From positions 62,001 to 126,000 of the forward strand of contig RIBL01000001.1 of assembly GCA_003762875.1 (NCBI GenBank): DNA of 64,000 nt. Reading direction: 5' to 3'. Under the pieces are notes generated by a model that was given only the letters and a program-made list of their open reading frames with translations, did not search any database and was not told where the DNA came from. Below, piece after piece: positions 25,576-34,329 of the stretch. This stretch comes from Muribaculaceae bacterium Isolate-110 (HZI). Lineage in GTDB: Bacteria; Bacteroidota; Bacteroidia; Bacteroidales; Muribaculaceae. How positions within the stretch are numbered: position 1 is the first letter of the stretch; each line of letters starts with the position of its first letter. The translations under genes and the position numbers were made by a program.

Positions 25576-25785
25576 CTAATTACTAATTGCTAACTGCTAA
25601 TTACTAATTACTAATTACTAATTACTAATTGCTAACTGCTAATTACTAATTACTAATTACTAATTGCTAACTGCTAATTACTAATTACTAATTACTAATT
25701 GCTAACTGCTAATTACTAATTACTAATTACTAATTGCTAATTGCTAATTGCTAATTACTAATTACTAATTGCTAATTGCTAATTG
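25576..25785. repeat. Tandem array of exactly 30 CTAAYTR heptamers
   Basis: 210 nt made only of CTAATTA, CTAATTG and CTAACTG without a single slipped base. Between 25597 and 25736 the variants recur in a 35-bp higher-order period (ATTA, ATTA, ATTA, ATTG, ACTG). The last unit covers the TAG stop (25779-25781) and the final Asn codon of the symporter gene. There are no spacers, so it is not a CRISPR array. Confidence 0.95.
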
Positions 25786-27185
25786 TCACAGTGGTGCCGT
25801 TTGTCGCGGAGTCGGGCCACGATGTCAGCCATCTCGGTAGTGCCCAGAGGATAGAACCACACGATAATCATCGACAGCAGTGCCACCCCCGCAGGGATAA
25901 ACGTCATGAGCATCCACAGACACTCGATGGCACTCGTCGGCTGAATCACCTGGCCTATCATATCGTCCTTACGCTCGATGTAGCCACATCCGCTAAGCAG
26001 CCACATCACCGCAGCACCGCCTATGGCCCCGCCAAACTTCTGAGCCATCGAAGCCGACGAGAAGATAAGACCTGTCGAAGCAGTGCCGGTGCGCAGTTCG
26101 GAGTAATCGCTCACGTCGGCATACATCGACCACACCAGCGGCGACATCATGCCCGTGAGCACCGAGATGATGACCTGCAGGAGCAGCATCATGAGCAGCC
26201 CTCCGTTGGTGGTGGGCGAGAGAGCGAAAAATCCTACACTGAACGCAATGAGCAACGCGTCGATCATGATGAAAGTCGGCTTCTTGCCTATGCGGTTGGT
26301 CACGGGCACAGCCAGCGCGACACCCACCATGTTGGCCACCTCGCCAACACCCAGGAAGAGACCCGAGTAGAAGAGTATCGACAGAGAGAACACCACGATG
26401 TGCTGCTCGCCCCCGATAATGTCGGCAAAGAAGAACGCAACGGTGGCTCCGCGCACGGTGTTGAAGAGGTTGAAGCAGAGCGACGCTCCGTTGAGCAGCC
26501 ACCAGGGCTTATTGGTCACCAGAGCCTTGAGGTCATTGCCAAGCGTGGCGGTGGCCACAGTCTCGATGCGCTCGCGGGTGAGCTTGAAGCAGAGCAGAAA
26601 CAGCACGAAGCAACACGAAGCGATGACGCACATGGCCATCTGCCACGACGTCTGGGGCGTCATGCCCAGACTGCCGCTGAACATGGAGCACAGAGGGTCC
26701 CACGCAAAGAGGGCTATGAAAGAGCCTCCGTAGGCAAAAAACATGCGGTAGGACGAAAACACCGTCTTCTCCTGCGAGTTGTCGGTCATCACGCCGAGCA
26801 TGGCTCCGTAAGGGACATTTATGCCCGTGTAGACGGTCATCATGAGTATGTAGGTCACATAGGCCCACACGAGCTTGGCACCATAGGCCCAGTCGGGGGT
26901 GGTGAAAAGCAGGATGCCGCATATCGAGAACGGAGCGGCCACCCACAGCAGATAGGGACGGTATTTGCCCCAGCGTGTGCGCGTGCGGTCGGCGGCGATG
27001 CCCATCATCGGGTCGCTCACTGCGTCCCATATGCGGGTGACCAGGAGGAGTATGCCTGTGTCGACAAGGCTTATTCCGAAGATGTTGGCATAGAAAAAGG
27101 GTAGATAGTAGCTGAACACTTTCCAGAACATTGACGAGGCCATGTCGCCAAATCCGTAGCCTATCTTTTCACGTAACGGTGCCAT
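25779..27185 (-). CDS. GPH-family sugar/cation symporter
   Basis: 468 residues, about 12 TM helices. The glycoside-pentoside-hexuronide signature is present between helices 2 and 3: RIWDAVSDPMMGIAADRTRTRWGKYRPYL, with the conserved Asp and the RTRWGKYRP loop. It lies in the inner membrane and should import mannan-derived disaccharides, probably mannobiose or cellobiose, for the adjacent epimerase and phosphorylases. The stop codon lies inside the heptamer array. The gene is preceded by the MITE-like element at 27217. Confidence 0.9.
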   Translation of the reverse strand: MAPLREKIGYGFGDMASSMFWKVFSYYLPFFYANIFGISLVDTGILLLVTRIWDAVSDPMMGIAADRTRTRWGKYRPYLLWVAAPFSICGILLFTTPDWAYGAKLVWAYVTYILMMTVYTGINVPYGAMLGVMTDNSQEKTVFSSYRMFFAYGGSFIALFAWDPLCSMFSGSLGMTPQTSWQMAMCVIASCCFVLFLLCFKLTRERIETVATATLGNDLKALVTNKPWWLLNGASLCFNLFNTVRGATVAFFFADIIGGEQHIVVFSLSILFYSGLFLGVGEVANMVGVALAVPVTNRIGKKPTFIMIDALLIAFSVGFFALSPTTNGGLLMMLLLQVIISVLTGMMSPLVWSMYADVSDYSELRTGTASTGLIFSSASMAQKFGGAIGGAAVMWLLSGCGYIERKDDMIGQVIQPTSAIECLWMLMTFIPAGVALLSMIIVWFYPLGTTEMADIVARLRDKRHHCDN

Positions 27186-27213
27186 TTCTTTATGATTTTG
27201 ATGGTGTCAGAGT

Positions 27214-27546
27214 TAAGAGGGTGTTTCATAACAAATGTTAAAGCCAAAGTCCATTGTCATGAGTCGTGTTTCGTCATGGAAAGAGGGAGCATAGCTGTAG
27301 CTATGTGACCGATTGACAGGGCGGAACACGGCCATGACAATGGATGCAAACAAGGTATTTTTATTATTACTTAATATGTATCATATTAAGGATTTATTAA
27401 GGCTTTACCACTCATGGGCGTCTTTTCATTTAACTTGTCCCTAATCAATCGGTCACATAGCTACAGCTATGCTCCCTCTGATTATGAACAATTTAAATGA
27501 AAATACACCCACTTTGGCTTAACATTTGTTATGAAACACCCTCTAA
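27214..27546. mobile_element. MITE-like element, 327 bp, with TAA target duplication
   Basis: The element spans 27217-27543 and is flanked by TAA (27214-27216) and TAA (27544-27546). Its ends are near-perfect inverted repeats of about 33 bp, starting GAGGGTGTTTCATAA, with one extra A on the left. A second, perfect 35-bp inverted repeat lies inside (27282-27316 and 27445-27479). A third palindrome pairs CCATTGTCATG (27251-27261) with CATGACAATGG (27333-27343). It has no coding capacity. A 3-bp TNA duplication is reminiscent of one IS5 subgroup, but the parent element is not identified. Confidence 0.88.
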
Positions 27547-27574
27547 GATGTTTGGAGTTTTTATGTAAGGAATA

Positions 27575-27623
27575 AAGTCCGCGAGGCTGTCACCGCGCGC
27601 TGCGGATGCAACCCCACGGACTT
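27575..27623 (-). terminator. Hairpin after the GH130 gene
   Basis: AAGTCCG (27575-27581) pairs with CGGACTT (27617-27623), enclosing a GC-rich interior, 12 nt after the GH130 stop. TTTATTCC follows on the transcribed strand, a weak T-tract. It may reduce read-through into the MITE and the symporter gene. Confidence 0.5.
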
Positions 27624-27635
27624 CAATGCTGTCGG

Positions 27636-28802
27636 TTAGCCTTTGAGCTCCATGTTGCGGTCAATCAGACTGTTGATAGTCTTGACCGAAGCCGAGGTCG
27701 TAAGCCCGTCCTGCGGAGTGTTGAGACAATAGTCCACAAGGCGGTCGACGGTCGAGGTGGCCACGTGCATGCGGGTGTCAGACGACGCGTAGTAGATGTA
27801 GACCGTCCCGTCGGGGTCGGCGATCCAGCCGTTGGTAAAGAGCACGTTCATCACGTCGCCCATATATTCCTCACCCACGGGAGCCATCAGATAGCCGCCG
27901 GGCGAAGCGATTTTCTCCCAAGGCTTCTCGAGCGAGGTCATGTACATGTAGAGCACATAGCGCAGACCCGAGGCACAGCCGCGCACACCGTGGGCCAGAT
28001 GCAGCCACCCCTTGGGGGTCTTGATGGGGTGGGGACCCTCGCCGTTCTTGACCTCTTTGATGGTGTGGTAATAGCGCGGGTCGATGATGATTTCCTCCTT
28101 GACCTCGGCATTGCATATGTCGTCGATAAGGGCCCAGCCTATGCCGCCGCCGCTGCCGGTGTCGATGAAGCCGTCCTGCGGGCGGGTGTAGAGGGCATAC
28201 TTGCCGTCGACAAACTCAGGGTGCAACACCACGTTGCGCTGCTGCGACTTGCACTTGAGGTCGGGCAGACGCTCCCAGTTCTCGAGGTCCTTGGTGCGTG
28301 CTATGCCGCAAGCGGCTGTGGCGGCCGACAGGTCGCCCGGACACGAGTCATCGTGACGCTCCACGCAGAAGAGACCGTAGACCCATCCGTCCTCGTGAGC
28401 CGTCAGACGCATGTCATACACGTTGGTGGCAGGATTGTCGGTGTCGGGCATCGTGATGGGACGCTCGCGGAAGCGGAAGTTGTCCACACCGTTGGGGCTC
28501 TCGGCTACGGCAAAATATGACTTGCGGTCCATGCCCTCGACACGCACCACGAGCACATACTTGTCATTCCACTTGATGGCACCCGAGTTGAGCGTGGCGT
28601 TGCAGCCGATGCGCTCCATGAAGTAGGGATTGGTCAGAGGGTTGAAGTCATATTTCCAAGTGGGCGGAATCATCTCGGCCGTCACCACAGGATTCTGATA
28701 GCGGTTATATATGCCGTTGCCTTCCAGCTTGACGTTGCGACGTGTCACCAGCTCCTCATAGCGGGCAAGTATCAGGTTTTTGCGATATTCAAATTCTGTC
28801 AT
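27636..28802 (-). CDS. 4-O-beta-D-mannosyl-D-glucose phosphorylase (GH130)
   Basis: 388 residues, the length of GH130 subfamily 1. Family segments: [58 protein letters not shown] (with the proposed catalytic Asp), [38 protein letters not shown] and [22 protein letters not shown]. It would split mannosyl-glucose with phosphate into mannose-1-phosphate and glucose in the cytosol. It works directly after the epimerase in the Bacteroides-type mannan pathway. Other GH130 subfamilies act on mannan oligosaccharides; the epimerase neighbour favours mannosyl-glucose. Confidence 0.92.
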   Translation of the reverse strand: MTEFEYRKNLILARYEELVTRRNVKLEGNGIYNRYQNPVVTAEMIPPTWKYDFNPLTNPYFMERIGCNATLNSGAIKWNDKYVLVVRVEGMDRKSYFAVAESPNGVDNFRFRERPITMPDTDNPATNVYDMRLTAHEDGWVYGLFCVERHDDSCPGDLSAATAACGIARTKDLENWERLPDLKCKSQQRNVVLHPEFVDGKYALYTRPQDGFIDTGSGGGIGWALIDDICNAEVKEEIIIDPRYYHTIKEVKNGEGPHPIKTPKGWLHLAHGVRGCASGLRYVLYMYMTSLEKPWEKIASPGGYLMAPVGEEYMGDVMNVLFTNGWIADPDGTVYIYYASSDTRMHVATSTVDRLVDYCLNTPQDGLTTSASVKTINSLIDRNMELKG

Positions 28803-28883
28803 AGTCTTAATCTAAACTGTATTTTGCTGTTATATAAGTGTTTTTAGGTAATATGTCTTAGTCTGTATCCGTAGTGGCCGCTG

Positions 28884-29981
28884 TCACTTGACAAAGATAG
28901 CCTTTGACTCGTCGTGCCACTTCTTGAAGTCGGCGGCCGCCGGATGGCCCGGATATGGAGCGTAGAAATGATTGGGCTTCTCGCTCTCGATAGCGTTGCG
29001 CCACACACACACATAGGCTATGGGCAAACCTTCGATTGACGGCTGGAGCACACGGGTGTACCAGTCGGTCACCTCCAGTCCCTCGAGACCGGTCTCCGTA
29101 AACGCCGCCACTTTGCCGCGCTTGGCGGCTTCCTCGGCCACATAAGGCAACTGGGCCTTGATGCGGGCCATATAGTCGGCCACACCGGCCTCGCCTCCGA
29201 AATGATAGATGTCAGAGCCGAGAATGTCGACATAATCATCGCCCGGATAGGTCGAGAAATACTGCTCGCGTGTGAGATCCTTGTCAGGCGAATAAGCCCA
29301 CACCACATTGTCGATGCCCAGCGAGTCAAAACGCTCGCGTGTCAGATGCCACAGGGCTATATACTGCTCCGGGTCACCGTTGGCAGCACCCCACCAGAAC
29401 CATGAGCCCGAGTTCTCATGCCACGGGCGGAAGATTACGGGGATGGGATTGCCCTCACTGTCCTTGAGCGACGCTATGAAACGGCCCGCACGGTCTATCC
29501 ACTCGGTCATGATGACCTTGAGAGCCTTGTTTGACTCCATCTCACGCAGCGGAGATGTCGACACGTCCCACGAGTCACCACCCGAAAGCGGATTGCGCGG
29601 ATGCCACGAGATGGCATTGATGCCGCCGCGTGCATGCTGGCGCGCTATCTCACCCGCCATAAAGTCAAACGGCACTCCGTCGAGATTATTGGCCGAGTCA
29701 AGCTCTATCATACCCAAGTCCCAGCTCATAAGTCCGGGATACTCGCCCGTAATGGCCTTGACATCCGACCCGCCCACCACGTAACGCCACGTGTGGCCAT
29801 AGGCCGTGTCATCGTGATGACCGAAATAAAAATGTCCCGAATCGACGGCATTATGCAGTTGCTCTATGAGGCGGTCGGCCACAGTGGGTGGCTTCGGCTC
29901 GTTGACAGCCGCTGTCTGCGTGGCCTGAGTGCCACAAGAAGTTGCAAGCGCGACTAACGCGCAAATAGCTATATGTTTCAT
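28884..29981 (-). CDS. Beta-mannanase, GH26, periplasmic lipoprotein type
   Basis: 365 residues. Cys16 in ALATSC is a lipobox, followed by GTQATQ rather than acidic residues, so surface export is not expected. The GH26 catalytic pair is Glu189 in FRPWHENSGSWFWWG (acid/base) and Glu296 in AAFTETG (nucleophile). SWDLGMIE and ISWHPRNP are further family hallmarks. It probably trims imported mannan oligosaccharides to mannobiose before the symporter. It lies between GH94 and GH130 on the same strand. Confidence 0.93.
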   Translation of the reverse strand: MKHIAICALVALATSCGTQATQTAAVNEPKPPTVADRLIEQLHNAVDSGHFYFGHHDDTAYGHTWRYVVGGSDVKAITGEYPGLMSWDLGMIELDSANNLDGVPFDFMAGEIARQHARGGINAISWHPRNPLSGGDSWDVSTSPLREMESNKALKVIMTEWIDRAGRFIASLKDSEGNPIPVIFRPWHENSGSWFWWGAANGDPEQYIALWHLTRERFDSLGIDNVVWAYSPDKDLTREQYFSTYPGDDYVDILGSDIYHFGGEAGVADYMARIKAQLPYVAEEAAKRGKVAAFTETGLEGLEVTDWYTRVLQPSIEGLPIAYVCVWRNAIESEKPNHFYAPYPGHPAAADFKKWHDESKAIFVK

Positions 29982-29982
29982 T

Positions 29983-30020
29983 TAAACTCTAAACTCTAAA
30001 CTTTAAACTCTTTTAAAACT
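29983..30020. repeat. Heptamer repeats, TAAACTC family
   Basis: TAAACTC, TAAACTC, TAAACTT, TAAACTC in tandem between the GH94 stop and the GH26 start. Confidence 0.75.
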
Positions 30021-30025
30021 CTATG

Positions 30026-32461
30026 TCACAAAACGACTTCCACCTTATTGACCGTTCCGGCCTGGCAGAGAGGTATGCGGTTGCCCTCGACAGGCTTACC
30101 GTTGAGAGTAACAGTGCGCACACCGCGGCACACATGAGCCGGATTGCTGACCTTGATGTCATAGCGCGCACCGCGAAACTGGCGCGACACCTCATATCCG
30201 CTCCACGAGTCGGGAATGCACGGATCGATGGTCAGACCGTCATAATCGGGCTTGATGCCGAGGATAAACTGTGTGATGGCATACCAGTTCCAGGCAGCCG
30301 TGCCGGTCAGCCACGAGTTCTTCGCCTCGCCTGGCTTGGCGGCATCCTTGCCCGCCGTCATCTGGCAATACACATAAGGCTCCACTTTATGAAGGTCGCT
30401 CTTCTCCTCGAGATAAGCCGGACATATCTTGCGGTAATATTCCCAGGCACGGTTGCCGCGTCCGAGCACCGTCTCTCCGATAATAACCCACGGATTGTTG
30501 TGGGCAAAGATGCCCGCATTCTCTTTATAGCCTGCGGGATAGGTCGAAATCTCGCCATACTCCATGACATACTCCGTAAACGCCGGATTGTTGAGCACAA
30601 TGCCGTGCTCACAGTCGAGATAGGTCTTGACCGAGTCGAGCGACTTGCCCACCAGGCCATCCTCGAGTCCGATGCCGGCCATAGAGCACCAGCCCTGCGA
30701 CTCGATAAAGATTTTACCCTCCTTGTTCTCATGCGAGCCCACCTTGCGGCCATAGAAGTCATAGGCACGCAGATACCACTCGCCGTCCCAGCCATGGGCC
30801 TTGACAGCCTCGACCATCGCCTCGACATGACGCTCGGCTCTCTCGGCCTCGGCCTCCATGCCAAGATGGCGGCACAGGGCGGCATAATCGCGGCCATAGA
30901 TTACAAACTGGCCGGCTATCATGAGCGACTCGGCCTGCGAGCCCTCCGAGTTGTTCTCGGTCGTCTGAAATGACTCGTTGGGGTCATTGGAGAAGCAGTT
31001 GAGGTTGAGACAGTCGTTCCAGTCGGCACGGCCTATCAGCGGCAGCCCGTGAGGACCGAGATTGTTTATGACGTGGTCAAACGACACCTTGAGATGCTCC
31101 ATGAGCGACACCTCCGACCCGGCAACGTTGTCAAACGGCACAGGCTCATCGAGTATCGTGAAGTCGCCCGTCTCCTTGATGTATGACACCGTCCCGAAGA
31201 TGAGCCACATCGGGTCGTCGTTAAATCCGCCGCCTATGTCATTGTTGCCGCGCTTGGTAAGCGGCTGATACTGGTGATAGCATCCGCCGTCGGCAAACTG
31301 GGTCGACGCTATGTCGATTATCCTCTCACGCGCACGTTCCGGTATCTGGTGGACAAATCCCGCCAGGTCCTGGTTGGAGTCACGAAAACCCATGCCGCGT
31401 CCGATGCCGCTCTCGAAAAACGATGCCGAGCGCGAGAAGCAGAACGTGATCATGCACTGATACTGGTTCCAGATATTGACCATGCGGTCGAGACGCTCGT
31501 CGCCGCTGTTGAGTGTGAACCGCTCCAGCAGATTGTCCCAATAGGCACGCAGACGGCCAAAGGCCTCCTCGACCTTCTCTACCGTGTCAAACCGCGCCAT
31601 GAGTTCGCGGGCCGGAGCCTTGTTGATGACACCCTTCGACTCCCACTTCTGCTCCTGCGGATTCTCGATATAGCCGAGAGTGAAGATGAGGTCGCGGCTC
31701 TCGCCCGGTTTCAGGCTGATCTCGAGCGAGTGTGACGCTATCGGGCTCCATCCGTGGGCCACCGAGTTGCGCGAACGGCCATCAAGCACAGCCTCCGGCT
31801 CGTCAAAACCGTTGTAGAGGCCGAGAAACGTCTCGCGGTCTGTGTCAAAGCCGTCGATAGGGGCATTGACCGAATAGAACGCATAATGGTCGCGACGCTC
31901 CTTGTATTCGGTCTTGTGATATATGGTCGAACCGTCGATTTCCACCTCGCCTGTCGAGAAATTGCGCTGGAAGTTCTCCATGTCGGTCGCAGCGTTCCAC
32001 AGACACCATTCCTGAAACGAGAACAGTGTGAAACGCTTCTCGCTGTCGCTGCGGTTGGTCAGCGTCAGACGTGTCACCTCGGCATGCGTGTCGAGCGGCA
32101 CAAAGAAGAGTGCGCGGGCCTCAAGACCGTTTTTCTCACCCGTGATGACCGTATAGTTCATGCCGTGGCGACATTCATAGCGGTCGAGCGGAGTCTTGCA
32201 TGGCTTCCAACCCGGATTCCACACAGTGTCGCCCTCCTTGATGTAAAAATAGCGTCCTCCGGCATCCATCGGCACACCGTTGTAGCGATAGCGGGTGATG
32301 CGGCGAAACTTTGCGTCCTTATAGAACGAATAGCCGCCCGCAGTATTGGAAATCAGCGAGAAGAAATCCTTGTTGCCAAGATAGTTGATCCATGGCCACG
32401 GAGTGCGCGGATTGGTGATTACATACTCACGCGCTTTATCGTCAAAGTGTCCGTATTTCAT
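30026..32461 (-). CDS. GH94 phosphorylase, probably cellobiose phosphorylase
   Basis: 811 residues, close to known cellobiose phosphorylases. N-terminal [20 protein letters not shown] and [11 protein letters not shown] are typical of GH94. The catalytic general acid lies in [19 protein letters not shown], and the C-terminal [24 protein letters not shown] segment is characteristic. No signal peptide, so cytosolic. It would phosphorolyse cellobiose released from glucomannan to glucose-1-phosphate and glucose. A different disaccharide specificity within GH94 cannot be excluded. It is followed by the GH26 gene 44 nt downstream. Confidence 0.9.
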   Translation of the reverse strand: MKYGHFDDKAREYVITNPRTPWPWINYLGNKDFFSLISNTAGGYSFYKDAKFRRITRYRYNGVPMDAGGRYFYIKEGDTVWNPGWKPCKTPLDRYECRHGMNYTVITGEKNGLEARALFFVPLDTHAEVTRLTLTNRSDSEKRFTLFSFQEWCLWNAATDMENFQRNFSTGEVEIDGSTIYHKTEYKERRDHYAFYSVNAPIDGFDTDRETFLGLYNGFDEPEAVLDGRSRNSVAHGWSPIASHSLEISLKPGESRDLIFTLGYIENPQEQKWESKGVINKAPARELMARFDTVEKVEEAFGRLRAYWDNLLERFTLNSGDERLDRMVNIWNQYQCMITFCFSRSASFFESGIGRGMGFRDSNQDLAGFVHQIPERARERIIDIASTQFADGGCYHQYQPLTKRGNNDIGGGFNDDPMWLIFGTVSYIKETGDFTILDEPVPFDNVAGSEVSLMEHLKVSFDHVINNLGPHGLPLIGRADWNDCLNLNCFSNDPNESFQTTENNSEGSQAESLMIAGQFVIYGRDYAALCRHLGMEAEAERAERHVEAMVEAVKAHGWDGEWYLRAYDFYGRKVGSHENKEGKIFIESQGWCSMAGIGLEDGLVGKSLDSVKTYLDCEHGIVLNNPAFTEYVMEYGEISTYPAGYKENAGIFAHNNPWVIIGETVLGRGNRAWEYYRKICPAYLEEKSDLHKVEPYVYCQMTAGKDAAKPGEAKNSWLTGTAAWNWYAITQFILGIKPDYDGLTIDPCIPDSWSGYEVSRQFRGARYDIKVSNPAHVCRGVRTVTLNGKPVEGNRIPLCQAGTVNKVEVVL

Positions 32462-32535
32462 GTCTGAAGTGGAGTGTTGAATATTCTGTTTGTTACAATT
32501 TATCGGGTAGGGGGGCAGAGGAGAGAGACTGGTGA

Positions 32536-32562
32536 GAGCGGGCGGGTATCAGCCACCCGCTC
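32536..32562 (-). terminator. Hairpin between the surface GH26 and GH94 genes
   Basis: GAGCGGG (32536-32542) pairs with CCCGCTC (32556-32562) shortly after the GH26 stop. No T-tract follows on the transcribed strand; it may be a processing or partial termination signal between the SusCD part and the cytosolic part of the locus. Confidence 0.45.
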
Positions 32563-32580
32563 CCTATACTTTTGGGGACT

Positions 32581-34302
32581 TTAGAAGCTAAAATCTCCAC
32601 GGTTGAGCACTGCCGGATTGTTGAGCACGGTGCTCCACTCGTTGTTTTTGTTCCATGTCAGGAAGCCGGGTCCGTTGCCGTCCTGCTCATACCAGCCCAT
32701 GAAGTAGCTCCAGAGGCAGTTTTCGTTAAGTTGGGCCTCAACGTCGAGGAGATTGCCGGTCTCGGAGAGAGCTACAATCTTCTTGCCTTCGACAGCCTGG
32801 TTGATGAGAGCAAACTGGTCGGTCTGATCAGAGAGCGCGTCGGCATAGATATCGGCACCCACGATGTCGACATATTCGTCGCCGGGATAAGCCGACTTGA
32901 CCTGAGCCTCAGTCGCGAGTTTGCCTTCGTCGCTGGTCTGCATGGTCCACACCCATATGAGGTTGTTCAGACCATAATCATCAGTCAGAGTTCTGTAGAG
33001 CCACTTCCACAGGTCGTTGGTCACCTCGGGGCCGCTGTTGCCCCACCAGAACCATGAGCCCCAGGTGAAGTCACCGCCGGCCTCGTGGAACGGACGGAAC
33101 AGCACGGGAATATTGGCATCCTTCAGCAGCTTGAGATAGCCGGCGAGCTTGGCCACATCGGCGGTGGCTACGGCGTTTTCGCGAGTACCCGACACGAGCA
33201 CCTTGCTTGCGTCAAAGCCCTTGAAACGCTGTGTGTCGCGGCATGTAAGGTCAAAGTATACGCCTGTCACGGTGTAATTCTGACCCGAAACGATTATACC
33301 GCTCTCCTTCACCTTGGCGGCAGCCTCGGCGTTGAGACGTATCTTGTATTCGCCCGCAGCCTTTTCGGCATCGGTAAGGTCGAAATACTCGGTGGCCGGC
33401 ATCAGAGCACTCCAGTCGCTGCCCTTGAGCGAGCCCTGGGCATCGGAGGCGGCGTCCTTGAATGTGACGCGTATCACAGTGCCGTCCTGAGCGTACTCCC
33501 AGATGTCCATTGCGAGGGGCACTTCTTCTTTGTCAAGGCGCACGTTTGACCAGCTTCCGATTTCATATTCGCCTGCCCACATCTGCATAGGCACATTCCA
33601 GTGCCATGTCACGGTGGGGATGCTGCCGGCATTCCATACGTTCTGCACGGGGGTGATGTCGCCATAGTTGATCCAGTTGGCGGGCGACGATGCGAGGTGG
33701 ATGTAGTCAAAACCTACGATGGCAGGATATTTGCCGGCGGCATTGGCCACGAGGTCACTGAAAGCCGTGCCCCAGGCCACTTCGCCCATAGCTCCAGAGA
33801 GCTGCTTCACGCCATAGTTCTCAAGCATGAAGCTGTAGAGCTTCTTGGCCTCGGCCGACGCATTGGGATTGACGGGCGAAGCCGAGATTTTACTCTTGTC
33901 GATAGCTGGAGCCGACTCGGCGTTGAAATTTATCACCACAGCGGGCGCAAATGTCATCGCGTTGGGAGCGGTGATGGCACGGGCGGGTATCTCGAATGTA
34001 TAGGTTTTGCCCTTGGTGAGCGACACTTTCGACTCAAGTGTGTTGCCGTCGACAATCGAAGTCTCGACAGGCTCGCCGTTGAGGGTCACCGATACAGCCT
34101 GATTGAGTATGATCGGACGGTCGTAGGTCACAGAGATGATATCAGTGGTCACGCTCACCGTCTCACCCTCGGTCACCGACATCGAGGTGGCTGTTATCTC
34201 GTAGGGCGACGGTTCGTCCCACTCGGGCTTGTGGTCGTCATCACAGGCCACCAGAAAGGTGGCGAGTGATGCGGCCATGAATAGATATTTTATCTTGTTC
34301 AT
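32581..34302 (-). CDS. Surface beta-mannanase lipoprotein, GH26 with Ig-like domain
   Basis: About 573 residues from the ATG at 34302 (MNKIKYLF), which fits the lipobox LVAC-DDD; the upstream ATG at 34314 adds four residues. CDDDH is a strong surface-export signal. Residues about 30-130 form an Ig-like (Big_5-type) domain, YEITATSMSVTEGE onward. The GH26 domain follows, with acid/base Glu in FRPFHEAGGDFTWGSWFWWG and nucleophile Glu in IVALSETGN. As the surface endo-enzyme encoded right after SusCD and the binding proteins, it should make the first cuts in mannan. Confidence 0.92.
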   Translation of the reverse strand: MNKIKYLFMAASLATFLVACDDDHKPEWDEPSPYEITATSMSVTEGETVSVTTDIISVTYDRPIILNQAVSVTLNGEPVETSIVDGNTLESKVSLTKGKTYTFEIPARAITAPNAMTFAPAVVINFNAESAPAIDKSKISASPVNPNASAEAKKLYSFMLENYGVKQLSGAMGEVAWGTAFSDLVANAAGKYPAIVGFDYIHLASSPANWINYGDITPVQNVWNAGSIPTVTWHWNVPMQMWAGEYEIGSWSNVRLDKEEVPLAMDIWEYAQDGTVIRVTFKDAASDAQGSLKGSDWSALMPATEYFDLTDAEKAAGEYKIRLNAEAAAKVKESGIIVSGQNYTVTGVYFDLTCRDTQRFKGFDASKVLVSGTRENAVATADVAKLAGYLKLLKDANIPVLFRPFHEAGGDFTWGSWFWWGNSGPEVTNDLWKWLYRTLTDDYGLNNLIWVWTMQTSDEGKLATEAQVKSAYPGDEYVDIVGADIYADALSDQTDQFALINQAVEGKKIVALSETGNLLDVEAQLNENCLWSYFMGWYEQDGNGPGFLTWNKNNEWSTVLNNPAVLNRGDFSF

Positions 34303-34329
34303 AGATTTTTGCATTGGTTGTGTGGGGGA

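Noticed and set aside
25576-25785. Possible CRISPR array
   Set aside because: Units are contiguous 7-mers without spacers and no cas genes are nearby.
25776-27104. 442-codon plus-strand frame antisense to the sugar symporter
   Set aside because: His/Arg/Glu-rich shadow with no recognisable domain; the minus-strand GPH transporter is unambiguous.
27217-27543. Intact insertion sequence
   Set aside because: Only 327 bp and no transposase frame, so at most a non-autonomous derivative.
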